NCBI GenBank assembly: GCA_024280895.1 | Contig: JAJRPI010000046.1 | Coordinates: forward strand, 43,927-107,926 | DNA length: 64,000 nt | Source of the DNA: Alphaproteobacteria bacterium | Lineage (GTDB): Bacteria; Pseudomonadota; Alphaproteobacteria; Rhizobiales; JAKIUO01 | Direction of reading: 5' to 3' | In this document: one piece after another, positions 17,544-25,179 of the stretch | Layout of the letters: the number at the start of each line of letters is the position of its first letter | Position numbering within the stretch: position 1 is the stretch's first letter | Translations under genes and position numbers: made by a program | The notes under the pieces: generated by a model | What the model saw: the letters and a program-made list of their open reading frames with translations, nothing else | Told to the model about the DNA's origin: nothing | Databases searched by the model: none

Positions 17544-18314
17544 ATGACCAAAGATCTCGCCTGGATGTCGCAACCATTCGCCCACCGCGGCCTGCATGAT
17601 GCGCGCCAGAATATTGTCGAAAACACCCGCTCCTCAATACAAGCGGCACTGGATCATGAATTTGGCTTTGAGGTTGATCTGCGCGCTGCCTCTTGCGGCA
17701 CCATCATGGTGTTCCATGACGAGCATCTGGAGCGCTTGACCCAAGCAACGGGGCGGGTCGCCGACAAAAGCCTTGCGCAATTGCAACAGGTTGAGTTCCG
17801 GGATACCAGCGATCAGATGATGAGTCTGCAAGACCTGCTCGATCTCAATAATGGGCGCGTGCCCATGCTATTGGAGATCAAAAGCGACTGGCAATTTGAT
17901 CAGCACAGCCTCCATAAATTTGTCACCAAAATAATCGACACCCTCAATAACTATCGAGGAGACTTTGCGGTCATGTCCTTTGACCCTGCAATCACAAGCA
18001 TGTTTCAAATGCTCGCACCAAACATTGCGCGCGGCTTGATTTCTGAACGTTTCAGCTATCATGAAGAGTGGAAATCCCTTTCCTGGCTCAAGCGTACGCG
18101 TCTGCGTTTTTTATTGTCGTTCCCCTATAGCCGCCCCGATTTTATCGCCTATGACATTAATGCGCTGCCAGCAATCGCGCCAATGATCGCCCGTTCCCTA
18201 TTCAAGAGACCACTGTTAACATGGACCGTGCGCACCGATGAACGCAAGTTACGCGCTCAAAAATACTGTGACGCGATGATTTTTGAGGGCTTTGTTCCCT
18301 CCACCAAGAAATGA
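17544..18314 (+). CDS. glycerophosphodiester phosphodiesterase
   Basis: Cuts glycerophosphodiesters to glycerol 3-phosphate and an alcohol. Catalytic features of the GDPD barrel are visible: FAHRGLHD (His, Arg), NTRSSIQAALDHEFGFEVDLR (Glu, Asp) and VFHDEHLERLTQATG (second His), then LLEIKSDW and a C-terminal TWTVRTD. Length 256 is normal. No signal peptide is present, so it should act in the cytoplasm. It sits between the RidA gene and the broken DUF482 gene, probably one operon. Confidence 0.93.
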   Translation: MTKDLAWMSQPFAHRGLHDARQNIVENTRSSIQAALDHEFGFEVDLRAASCGTIMVFHDEHLERLTQATGRVADKSLAQLQQVEFRDTSDQMMSLQDLLDLNNGRVPMLLEIKSDWQFDQHSLHKFVTKIIDTLNNYRGDFAVMSFDPAITSMFQMLAPNIARGLISERFSYHEEWKSLSWLKRTRLRFLLSFPYSRPDFIAYDINALPAIAPMIARSLFKRPLLTWTVRTDERKLRAQKYCDAMIFEGFVPSTKK

Positions 18315-18324
18315 CCCTAACCTC

Positions 18325-19743
18325 ATGACCTCAAAGCTCACATCAAAAACCATCGACAGCTTGGCAAAGGTCGACGCCAAAGATTGGGATGCCTGCGCCA
18401 ATCCTGACGGCCTGCCCTATAGCCCGTTTTTAACCCATGATTTTTTAAGTGCTCTTGAGCAAAGCGGTTCGGCCATCCCCGCAACCGGCTGGAAATGCCA
18501 GCACATTCTGGTGCACGATGCGCAAGGAACGCTACAGGGCTGTCTGCCGCTCTATCTCAAAGGCCACAGCCGGGGAGAATTTGTATTTGATCAAGGCTGG
18601 GCTGAGGCCTATGAGCAGGCGGGCGGGCGTTACTATCCCAAATTGCTAAGCGGCGTACCTTTTACACCCATTTCCGGTCGGCGCTTGCTCCTTAGGGGCG
18701 GCGTGCATGATCAAGAGGTTGCTGCCACTCTCATCGAGCACGCCATGGCCCTCACCCTTAATTATCAGCTATCCTCCTTGCACATCAATTTCATTGATGA
18801 GGGCCAGCTCAAATATTTCGACCATCCCGATTTGCTATTGCGCGAAGGCCACCAGTTTCAATTTGAGAACAAGGGTTTTAAGAGTTTTGATGATTTTTTG
18901 ACCTAGCTTTCTTCACGCAAACGCAAAGCCATTCGCAAGGAGCGGACCCAAGCCGTGCAGGCCGGGCTGGAAATCAAACATCTGATCGGTGATGACCTGA
19001 CAGCCGAGCATTGGGATATCTTTTTCAACTTCTACACGGATACGGGGGAGCGCAAATGGGGCACACCCTATCTGACACGTTCGTTTTTTTCTCTGATAAG
19101 CGATTGTCTTGCCGATCAGATCCTGCTGGTTCTGGCCTATCGCGACGGCCAAGCGATCGCTGGCGCCTTGAACTTTATCGGCTCTGATACGCTCTATGGC
19201 CGCTATTGGGGGGCCAGTGAGTATCATCCATCGCTGCATTTCGAACTTTGCTACTATCAGGCCATCGAATATGCCATTGATCATGGCCTCAAACGCGTTG
19301 AAGCCGGAGCACAGGGTGAACACAAATTGGCGCGCGGTTACCTGCCAACGCAAACAAACTCAATCCACTATTTACCCGATAAAGGTTTTCGCAACGCAGT
19401 TGCTCATTTCCTTTCCAATGAGCAACGTTATATAAAAATGGAACATGACATTTTGAGCGAACATTCCCCGTTTCGCAAAAACGGTGACGATCAAAGCGCC
19501 AGCACGCACAAGAAAGGACAAGCAATGGAAAAAAGAACTTATCAGATCGAGGGCATGACCTGTGGGGGCTGCACAAGCTCACTGGAAAAAAGACTATTGC
19601 TCGAAGAGGGAGTTGAGACAGCAAGCGCCTCTCATGAAACCAATAGCTGCGACGTGACCCTTGACCCAGCCATTGTCAGTGATGAGCGCATTGAGGAGAT
19701 CGCCACGAAAGCCGGGTTCGAATATAAGGGAAAAGCCGCATGA
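18325..19743 (+). pseudogene. DUF482 (GNAT/FemAB-like) acyltransferase gene split by in-frame TAG, running into an HMA domain
   Basis: DUF482 proteins have a GNAT-type fold related to FemAB aminoacyltransferases and are about 390 residues long. Here translation from the ATG at 18325 meets TAG at 18904-18906 (codon 194) after KSFDDFLT. The same frame continues at once with LSSRKRKAIRKERTQAVQAG, normally contiguous in this family, and on through LHFELCYYQAIEYAIDHGL, EAGAQGEHKLARGYLP and SNEQRYI to EHSPFRK, the usual end. No stop separates this from a following copper-chaperone domain. One base change (such as TCG to TAG) explains the break. Downstream in-frame GTG codons could restart a partial product. 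Confidence 0.85.
19525..19743 (+). CDS. heavy-metal-associated (HMA) domain protein, CopZ-like
   Basis: A 72-residue ferredoxin-like metal chaperone domain: TYQIEGMTCGGCTSSLEKRL contains the GMTCxxC copper-binding motif, followed by GVETASASHETNSCDVTLDP and a second half ending IEEIATKAGFEYKG. It lies in the same frame as the upstream DUF482 sequence with no stop between. However, the ATG at 19525 has an AAAGGA site at 19513-19518, six bases upstream, so it can be made as a separate protein. Its stop overlaps the HIT gene start (ATGA). Either an in-frame fusion or an independent small gene is possible. Confidence 0.78.
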   Translation: MEKRTYQIEGMTCGGCTSSLEKRLLLEEGVETASASHETNSCDVTLDPAIVSDERIEEIATKAGFEYKGKAA

Positions 19744-20171
19744 GCTATGACGACAATAATATCTTTGCCAAAATCCTGCGCGGTGAAATGCCTGCTCATA
19801 AAGTTTTTGAAGATGACGAAACACTCGCCTTCCTGGATATCATGCCGCGCACAAAGGGGCATGTTCTGGTCATACCCAAAAAACCGGCGATCAACATGAT
19901 GGATATCGATCCTGACAATCTTTGCGTTCTCATACGCTCAGTACACAAGTTGGCGCCGCTCGTTCGCAAGGCAATGGGGGCGGACGGCTTTGTCATTCAA
20001 CAATTTAATGAAGCCGCCGCCGGGCAGATGGTCTTTCACATCCATTTCCATATTGTGCCGCGCTATACGGGCGTCTCGCTAAAACACGCCGCCAGCGAGA
20101 TGGAGCAAGACGAGGTTTTATCAGCCAATGCGGAATTGATCCGCCAAGAGATCGGCAACCAGTTGGGCTGA
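19740..20171 (+). CDS. HIT family nucleotide hydrolase
   Basis: A 143-residue histidine-triad protein of the Hint/HinT branch. NIFAKILRGEMPAHKVFED opens the fold, GHVLVIPKKP follows, and the active site HIHFHIVPR closes it. Such proteins hydrolyse adenosine phosphoramidates or related nucleotide conjugates. Its ATG overlaps the stop of the HMA frame by four bases, so it is translationally coupled. It converges with the hydrolase-fold gene, with only four bases between stops. Confidence 0.94.
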   Translation: MSYDDNNIFAKILRGEMPAHKVFEDDETLAFLDIMPRTKGHVLVIPKKPAINMMDIDPDNLCVLIRSVHKLAPLVRKAMGADGFVIQQFNEAAAGQMVFHIHFHIVPRYTGVSLKHAASEMEQDEVLSANAELIRQEIGNQLG

Positions 20172-20175
20172 TCGT

Positions 20176-21177
20176 TTACTTGGCGGGCCATTTATCAAGG
20201 TGAGCACGAAAGAAAGAATCAAGCCTCACAATTTGATCTTTGGTGGCCAGATCATCGGCAAAAGTGCGGACCCAGGGCGGGCGAAAATCAAATCCACGCC
20301 CAACACCTGGATAGATCACCAGCTTGATCTCGCGACCGGCCTTCTTCATGAATTTGACCGCTGTTTCAATGGAACGGCGGCGTTGATATTGCTCATATTC
20401 ACCGATAAAAACCATCACCGGTATGGTCAGGCGATCCAGCTCGCTGGCATAGCGATAGACCTGGGCTGGTTCCACCGCATTGGGGTTTTGCCAATGGGGA
20501 TATGAAGCGGCGTAGCACGCGACGTTTTTTTGCTGGTGCTTGAATTTAACCGCAGCCTGCAAGGTGTAATACCCCCCGCGCGTATGAGAATAAAGACATA
20601 TTTTTGATGTGGAAATATCTGGTTGTTTAAGTAAATAATCGATCCCGGCAGCCACGTCGCCCTCGGTCTCGGTCATATGTTCCATCGGCAGTTTTTCGAT
20701 GAACCGAGCGTCATAAACGTTGGGAGCCAATACGATAAATCCCCGCGCTGCAAGGCGCCTTGGCAGTCGTTGCACCAACTCATCGAGACCGCGCCGCCCG
20801 TGCTGAAACAAAATGGCGGGAAACTTGCCTTTGGCTTTGGGGCGATAAAGAATGGCTGGGATTTCGGTGCCATCAACAGGGTTGATATAGCTGGTGGCGC
20901 GCTCGACAACATCATGATTGACCGGCACATTGAGCTTGCCCTTAAGGTACCAGTCATCACTCCACCAGAATTTTTCACTGACCGGTCGCCGATTCACTGG
21001 TGCTTCAAGCGGCCGACCGACATTTGTATCGGCGACATAATTACCAGATGTAGAAGCTGAAGGGGTTTTGATACTTGATTGAGCAAAGGCCCGAGAAGTA
21101 AACGGATTTAAAAACAGGGCACAAGCCCCAACAATCACCACGCAGATCGCGACCTGCTTCCAACCAAATCCAGACAT
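20176..21177 (-). CDS. exported alpha/beta-hydrolase-fold protein (dienelactone hydrolase-like), triad apparently degraded
   Basis: A 333-residue protein with a signal peptide (QVAICVVIVGACALFL ... SRAFAQ). The alpha/beta fold is clear: ILFQHGRRGLDE (oxyanion strand), AARGFIVLAPNVYD, ICLYSHTRGGYYTL at the nucleophile elbow, VMVFIGEYEQY where the acid usually lies, and YPGVGRGFDF where the catalytic His is expected. The elbow has Thr in place of Ser/Cys and the His position is Arg, so it may be a non-catalytic member. The ATG at 21177 follows AGGAGGG; the 21 codons before it are repeat sequence. Confidence 0.75.
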   Translation of the reverse strand: MSGFGWKQVAICVVIVGACALFLNPFTSRAFAQSSIKTPSASTSGNYVADTNVGRPLEAPVNRRPVSEKFWWSDDWYLKGKLNVPVNHDVVERATSYINPVDGTEIPAILYRPKAKGKFPAILFQHGRRGLDELVQRLPRRLAARGFIVLAPNVYDARFIEKLPMEHMTETEGDVAAGIDYLLKQPDISTSKICLYSHTRGGYYTLQAAVKFKHQQKNVACYAASYPHWQNPNAVEPAQVYRYASELDRLTIPVMVFIGEYEQYQRRRSIETAVKFMKKAGREIKLVIYPGVGRGFDFRPPWVRTFADDLATKDQIVRLDSFFRAHLDKWPAK

Positions 21178-21190
21178 ATAGCCCTCCTTA

Positions 21191-21470
21191 TACCAAGCAA
21201 CATAAATATTAATCTGTTTCATGGGATCATAGCGGCCCATATCGCATGTGCATAGTACGCAGCTCGATACTGGTATCTTGCAAGAACTATGTGCTTGTCA
21301 GATGGGCCGCTAAGCCCCACCCGCCTCTTTTGAGCTCTGGAAGGGCCGGACTGGCTTCCTCGTCAGCAGCGTTGCTAGTTGCTTGTGGTACCAGTACCAC
21401 AAGCAACTCGCGTCTCCCTGACAAGGAAGCCAGTCTCGGTGAAACAGGTCAGTATTTATGTTGCTTGGTA
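21191..21470. repeat. interspersed structured repeat, copy 2
   Basis: About 280 bases homologous to the reverse complement of the 14805-15070 copy. Terminal inverted repeats begin TACCAAGCAACATAAATATT on the left and TACCAAGCAACATAAATACT read inward from the right. An internal 18-base stem (21349-21366 with 21418-21435, one mismatch) encloses a 30-base palindrome, GTTGCTTGTGGTAC with its complement around two bases (21378-21407). Another stem pairs AGCGGCCCAT with ATGGGCCGCT. The stems differ in sequence from copy 1 but remain paired. It lies directly upstream of the hydrolase-fold gene; its last 33 bases to 21503 hold nothing else obvious. Confidence 0.88.
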
Positions 21471-21503
21471 TTACCTCAATCAATCTCGACCTTGGTCATA
21501 GAC

Positions 21504-22460
21504 TCACGTGGTGGCGGTGTCCAGATTTCTCGCCTGCTCTACCCAGTTTTCACTTTCAATACGCCCGGCAATACCAAGCCGACGGGCAATAGCAGCGACC
21601 TCGTCCTTATTCAAATTAGCGATATGTGAAAAGCTCGTCACGCCGATCTGTTTCAACTGAGCCTCAATAGTTGCGCCAATGCCAACGATCCGTGTCAGGT
21701 CATCGCCAACAACTTCTCCCGCACTATTCGCGTCACTGATCAGCTTGCCAATATCCCTTGAAGCGGTATCTTGCTCGGAGTTGGTCAATTGATGCGTGGT
21801 AAATTCAAGCTCATTTCCCGTTGCCAGAATTTGCGCCTGAGCCATCCAGTTTTCGCGCTCAATACGACCGGTAAAACCAAGTTTTTGGGAAATGTCGGCG
21901 ATGTCCTCTTCATTCCACCGCGCCACCTGCTCAAAGCGGGTAATACCAATTTTCTTAAGCTCAAGCGCCACCGGCAGACCAACGCCCTTGATTTCGGTCA
22001 AATCATCGTCGGGTAGATTTTCCACCGGAACGACCACTATTTCTTCGACAACAGGAGTGCTCGTTTCTTCAATCGTCACTGCGGGTATTGGATCAGCATA
22101 AGAAATGATTTCATGTTCAACTGGCGCCTCAACCGGTGCGACATAGACAGGTTGTTCAACTAGGACAGATTGCTCAACTGGGATAGCTTGTTCAACAGGG
22201 CCCCGATCTTCAACTGGTGGCACGTCCGGCCGTTTGATTTCGATACTGGCCTCGCCCTCTTCGCCTGCATATCTTGTGGCGCCAACAGCGCTAGCAGCTG
22301 CTACTGTCGCCAGAGCCGGTTCCATCACCGGTTTCTCAGTGGCGCGATGTAGCATGCTGGCAGAATTCTGGAACAGCTTGCGTATCGCGCAGCCGACAAT
22401 AGCACCTAAAAAATAGGTCACAGCTATCAGGAACAGGGATTGAAGAATAAAAGTACTCAT
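21504..22460 (-). CDS. membrane-anchored protein with two COG3743-type helix-hairpin-helix domains
   Basis: A 318-residue protein beginning with one membrane segment (LFLIAVTYFLGAIVGCAI). It then has a long Pro/Val/Glu linker with degenerate PVEQ repeats (about residues 80-130) and two copies of the domain annotated as predicted flap-endonuclease-1-like. These are DDLTEIKGVGLPVALELKKI near 153 and DDLTRIVGIGATIEAQLKQI near 253, each followed by a LGFTGRIERENW-like tail. The repeats bind DNA or act as protein adaptors in known HhH folds; no nuclease residues are visible. It may belong with the OmpA-family gene upstream, from which it is separated only by a tiny membrane-protein gene. Confidence 0.75.
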   Translation of the reverse strand: MSTFILQSLFLIAVTYFLGAIVGCAIRKLFQNSASMLHRATEKPVMEPALATVAAASAVGATRYAGEEGEASIEIKRPDVPPVEDRGPVEQAIPVEQSVLVEQPVYVAPVEAPVEHEIISYADPIPAVTIEETSTPVVEEIVVVPVENLPDDDLTEIKGVGLPVALELKKIGITRFEQVARWNEEDIADISQKLGFTGRIERENWMAQAQILATGNELEFTTHQLTNSEQDTASRDIGKLISDANSAGEVVGDDLTRIVGIGATIEAQLKQIGVTSFSHIANLNKDEVAAIARRLGIAGRIESENWVEQARNLDTATT

Positions 22461-22545
22461 CTCGTCAGCTTTCTGCAGTTCTTTGTCATATTTTCTTGTA
22501 CGAAAATTTGCATGCCCGGGTCAGTTGCGCGAACAATGCAATCTT

Positions 22546-22644
22546 CTATTCCTCTTCCCAGCGACAGGTAATCCAGGAGATGGCAACCCCGATCAGGAAT
22601 GCCAGTGCCAGATATGGCCACAGCTTTACCACTAAATACATCAT
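22546..22644 (-). CDS. 32-residue single-pass membrane protein
   Basis: A very short frame, MMYLVVKLWPYLALAFLIGV followed by AISWITCRWEEE, gives one hydrophobic helix flanked by Lys on one side and a charged CRWEEE tail on the other. A GAGAG sequence lies just before the paired ATG codons at 22642-22644. It sits between the OmpA-family gene and the HhH gene on the same strand. Small proteins with KLWPYL-type starts accompany OmpA-like genes in related bacteria, from memory of the group. The function is unknown, and expression is not proven. Confidence 0.55.
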   Translation of the reverse strand: MMYLVVKLWPYLALAFLIGVAISWITCRWEEE

Positions 22645-22678
22645 CTCTCATCACTCCCATATCGCATCAATTGCTGAT

Positions 22679-24562
22679 TTAGAATTCTTTGACCTTGAAC
22701 TCAATACGTCTGTTTTTAGCTTTATTGGCATCGCTCGTATTAGGTAAAATTGGTCTCGCTTCCCCGTAGCCAACGGAGCTCAAACGGTCTTTCGAGACCC
22801 CCTTGCTGGTCAGATATTTGACCACCGAACGCGCCCGGCGCAGGGATAAGAATTCGTTGAATTTACGGCTACCATCAGAATCTGTATGACCGACAATCTC
22901 GATACGCGTCTGCGGGCAGCGATTGGCTGTATGGGCAAGGCGCGTCAATACCGGAAAACTATCATCACGGAATTTTGCGCTGGCAGGCGAGAACTGAATG
23001 CTTTCCCCAGCCAGAATAGAATCCAGATAAGACTGGCAATCAGTGCGCTCTAGTCTCGCATCAGAGACAAATTGTTCTTCAGGATATTGCGTGATCTCTG
23101 GTTGCTCGATGAACACTTCAGGTTGTTTAAACTCGGGTTTCTTTATCCTGATCTCATCGAAAAACTGATAGATGGAGGGAATGCCGCTTTTCATGCGTTC
23201 AATGATATCTTCGCGGCGTTCCACGCTGGTGACCTTACCGCGCAACTCGATTTCGGTGTTCCAGATTGTGGCATTGCCATTATCCAGCCGTGCCAGCTGA
23301 GAAAGCGATGAGTTGGTCGCTTCACTCCAATTGCCAGGAGCGCCCGGACCAACCTCCATCTTGTCGAGAATATCGGCTCTGGGGAAGTGGCGTTTTGCCT
23401 GGCGCTTAATGTTCCGCCTTGCCTTTTGATCTGGAATATTGCCGGACAAAGTCAATCGCTTCGCATGAAAATCAGCACGCCAGACATAGGGTACGATTGG
23501 CTTGATCTCCGGTTTGATTTCTTCTGGAGCTGTCAGTCGTTTTTTAGCGACACGAAAGCCGTTGGGCAATTTTGACAAGCCTTTTTCAACATCGCCGAAA
23601 TCGCTGCGGTTGGCGGCATGCCCTGTAATAATGTAATCAAGGTCTTCTAACTTCACAGTGCCTCTTTGCAGTTTCGCCAGCTGGCGCAGGGCAAAACTGG
23701 TCGCACCATTCCATTGTCGTTTGGTGGGCGTTCCGCGAGCAATCTCCATATTATCGATCACCCGATGATCCGGCATGGCGCGCTTGGCATTAAATATAAT
23801 ATCGCGTTTTTGGGCATCCGAATGCACATGCCCCGACAAGCGCAAAACCTTGTTCTGCTTATTGGCCTTCCAGCTAAATGGCGATGCGAGGGGAATAACC
23901 ACCTCGGGCGCTTTGGTTCGGTTCGAAACCAGCCGTGCATCCAGCGGCAAATCTTCGCGCAATGCTTCTTTCAAGGTTTTGAAGGAGGTGGCATCTTTGG
24001 TGAGCCCCTCAATGCTGAAATTGCGATCGCTTAGACTAACGCGGCCATAGGTGAAGCCTGACAGCTGTTTCAAGCCAAAGCCCACCGTCTCCATAAAGGT
24101 GCGCCGATCGGGTACTCCCGATGCCAGCTCCATTTTGTCAATGATTTCGAAACCGGGAAACTGTGTTTTGGCCATGGTGTTGACGGCTTTGCGGGCTTTG
24201 CGACTTGGCACATAGCCTTCCAGAACAAGTTTTTTTCCTTCAATATCTGCCGACCAGCGATAGGGAGACGCCGTGCGCACGACGTCCATCTTTTCGGTGA
24301 TATGCCAGACGCCCCAGGTTTTTTGGGCAAGGGCGACTGCATCATCTTGCTCTTTGATGCCCCCCGCCATCCCACTGATCACACCATCGAGACCGCTAAA
24401 CTCTACTTTTGCCCAATTGAGACCAGCATCTTCAAGGCGCGTGCTCACACGCTTAACAAGATCCGCCTCAATATTGCGTCGTTCACCAAAAAAAACTAGC
24501 AGCCAAAGCAGCGCCAGCAAGGGAAGCCCCCATAATAACCCATAGGGTTTGCACTTCCACAT
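22679..24562 (-). CDS. large OmpA-family protein with repeated BON-like modules
   Basis: A 627-residue envelope protein. An N-terminal membrane anchor (YGLLWGLPLLALLWLLVFF) is followed by a BON-like domain and three related modules of about 130 residues starting near 98, 227 and 358. Each module has SPY-W-A-----K-L-L-G-VP, then a basic helix ending FPx-x-IIDKMEx-xGxP. The C-terminus (about 520-627) is an OmpA peptidoglycan-binding domain with IEIVGHTDSDGS and LSLRRARSVVKYL. It could tether the inner membrane to the wall. Function beyond wall binding is unknown. Confidence 0.85.
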   Translation of the reverse strand: MWKCKPYGLLWGLPLLALLWLLVFFGERRNIEADLVKRVSTRLEDAGLNWAKVEFSGLDGVISGMAGGIKEQDDAVALAQKTWGVWHITEKMDVVRTASPYRWSADIEGKKLVLEGYVPSRKARKAVNTMAKTQFPGFEIIDKMELASGVPDRRTFMETVGFGLKQLSGFTYGRVSLSDRNFSIEGLTKDATSFKTLKEALREDLPLDARLVSNRTKAPEVVIPLASPFSWKANKQNKVLRLSGHVHSDAQKRDIIFNAKRAMPDHRVIDNMEIARGTPTKRQWNGATSFALRQLAKLQRGTVKLEDLDYIITGHAANRSDFGDVEKGLSKLPNGFRVAKKRLTAPEEIKPEIKPIVPYVWRADFHAKRLTLSGNIPDQKARRNIKRQAKRHFPRADILDKMEVGPGAPGNWSEATNSSLSQLARLDNGNATIWNTEIELRGKVTSVERREDIIERMKSGIPSIYQFFDEIRIKKPEFKQPEVFIEQPEITQYPEEQFVSDARLERTDCQSYLDSILAGESIQFSPASAKFRDDSFPVLTRLAHTANRCPQTRIEIVGHTDSDGSRKFNEFLSLRRARSVVKYLTSKGVSKDRLSSVGYGEARPILPNTSDANKAKNRRIEFKVKEF

Positions 24563-25179
24563 AGTTTAACCTCGTTCGTTATCTGTCTGTTGTGGCCAAG
24601 TCTGACGCGACCAGACAAAGCCATCTAACCAAGAATCACCACAACCAAAACAAGGGGTGCGGATCCTCGTTCAATTGCTCATTGCAAACCAGTTTGCGTC
24701 GTTTTTGATTAAGTGGATTATCCTCTTAACCATTTGGTAAACAGGTGATAAATCTATTTCCCTGGCTATTTACCAGGTCGGATTCATCTGTTCTGGTCGG
24801 CAATATACCAACGTTGTCTGATAATAGACGAAACCCCTCACTGTTAACAAGTCGTTAAATTACTGTCCTTAACGCCCATCGGCATCAAAAGGCGATGATC
24901 AGCCCAAAGCAACAAGCCCGTTGGCCGTCTGGTTTTGCCAGCGCCCATTTCAGGAGGCCTAATCTATCTCCATATCATCACGAAACTGCCTTGTTTTACT
25001 GTCCACAATTGGCGATAAATAAGAATCAGCTCGAACCTAACCGTAAGCTCGATCTGGTTTGTTAATCGACATACAGGTGTTACAGCTGGATTTTGATTGC
25101 ATTTCCCTTATAGTATTTGCGTTGGCGGGGACGAATAATGCCTGTTTGATTTTTCATAAGACAATGATTGAGACTATTT
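24563..25179. promoter_or_regulatory. 617-bp gene-free divergent region with CtrA-like boxes
   Basis: No protein frame with a plausible start is seen here. It separates the OmpA-family gene from the divergent DUF3754 gene. A full match to the alphaproteobacterial CtrA consensus TTAA-N7-TTAA lies at 24844-24858 (TTAACAAGTCGTTAA). A near match, TTAACCATTTGGTAAAC, lies at 24726-24742. Both are inference from motif only. An AGGAGG at 24953-24958 has no start codon at a usable distance. Confidence 0.4.

Noticed and set aside
18907..18954. Stop-codon reassignment or programmed readthrough to explain the TAG and TAA interruptions.
   Set aside because: TAA, TAG and TGA all serve as ordinary stops in neighbouring intact genes and no recoding element is visible, so mutation or error is simpler.
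24953..24958. AGGAGG that could mark a gene start.
   Set aside because: No ATG, GTG or TTG at a usable distance opens a sensible frame.
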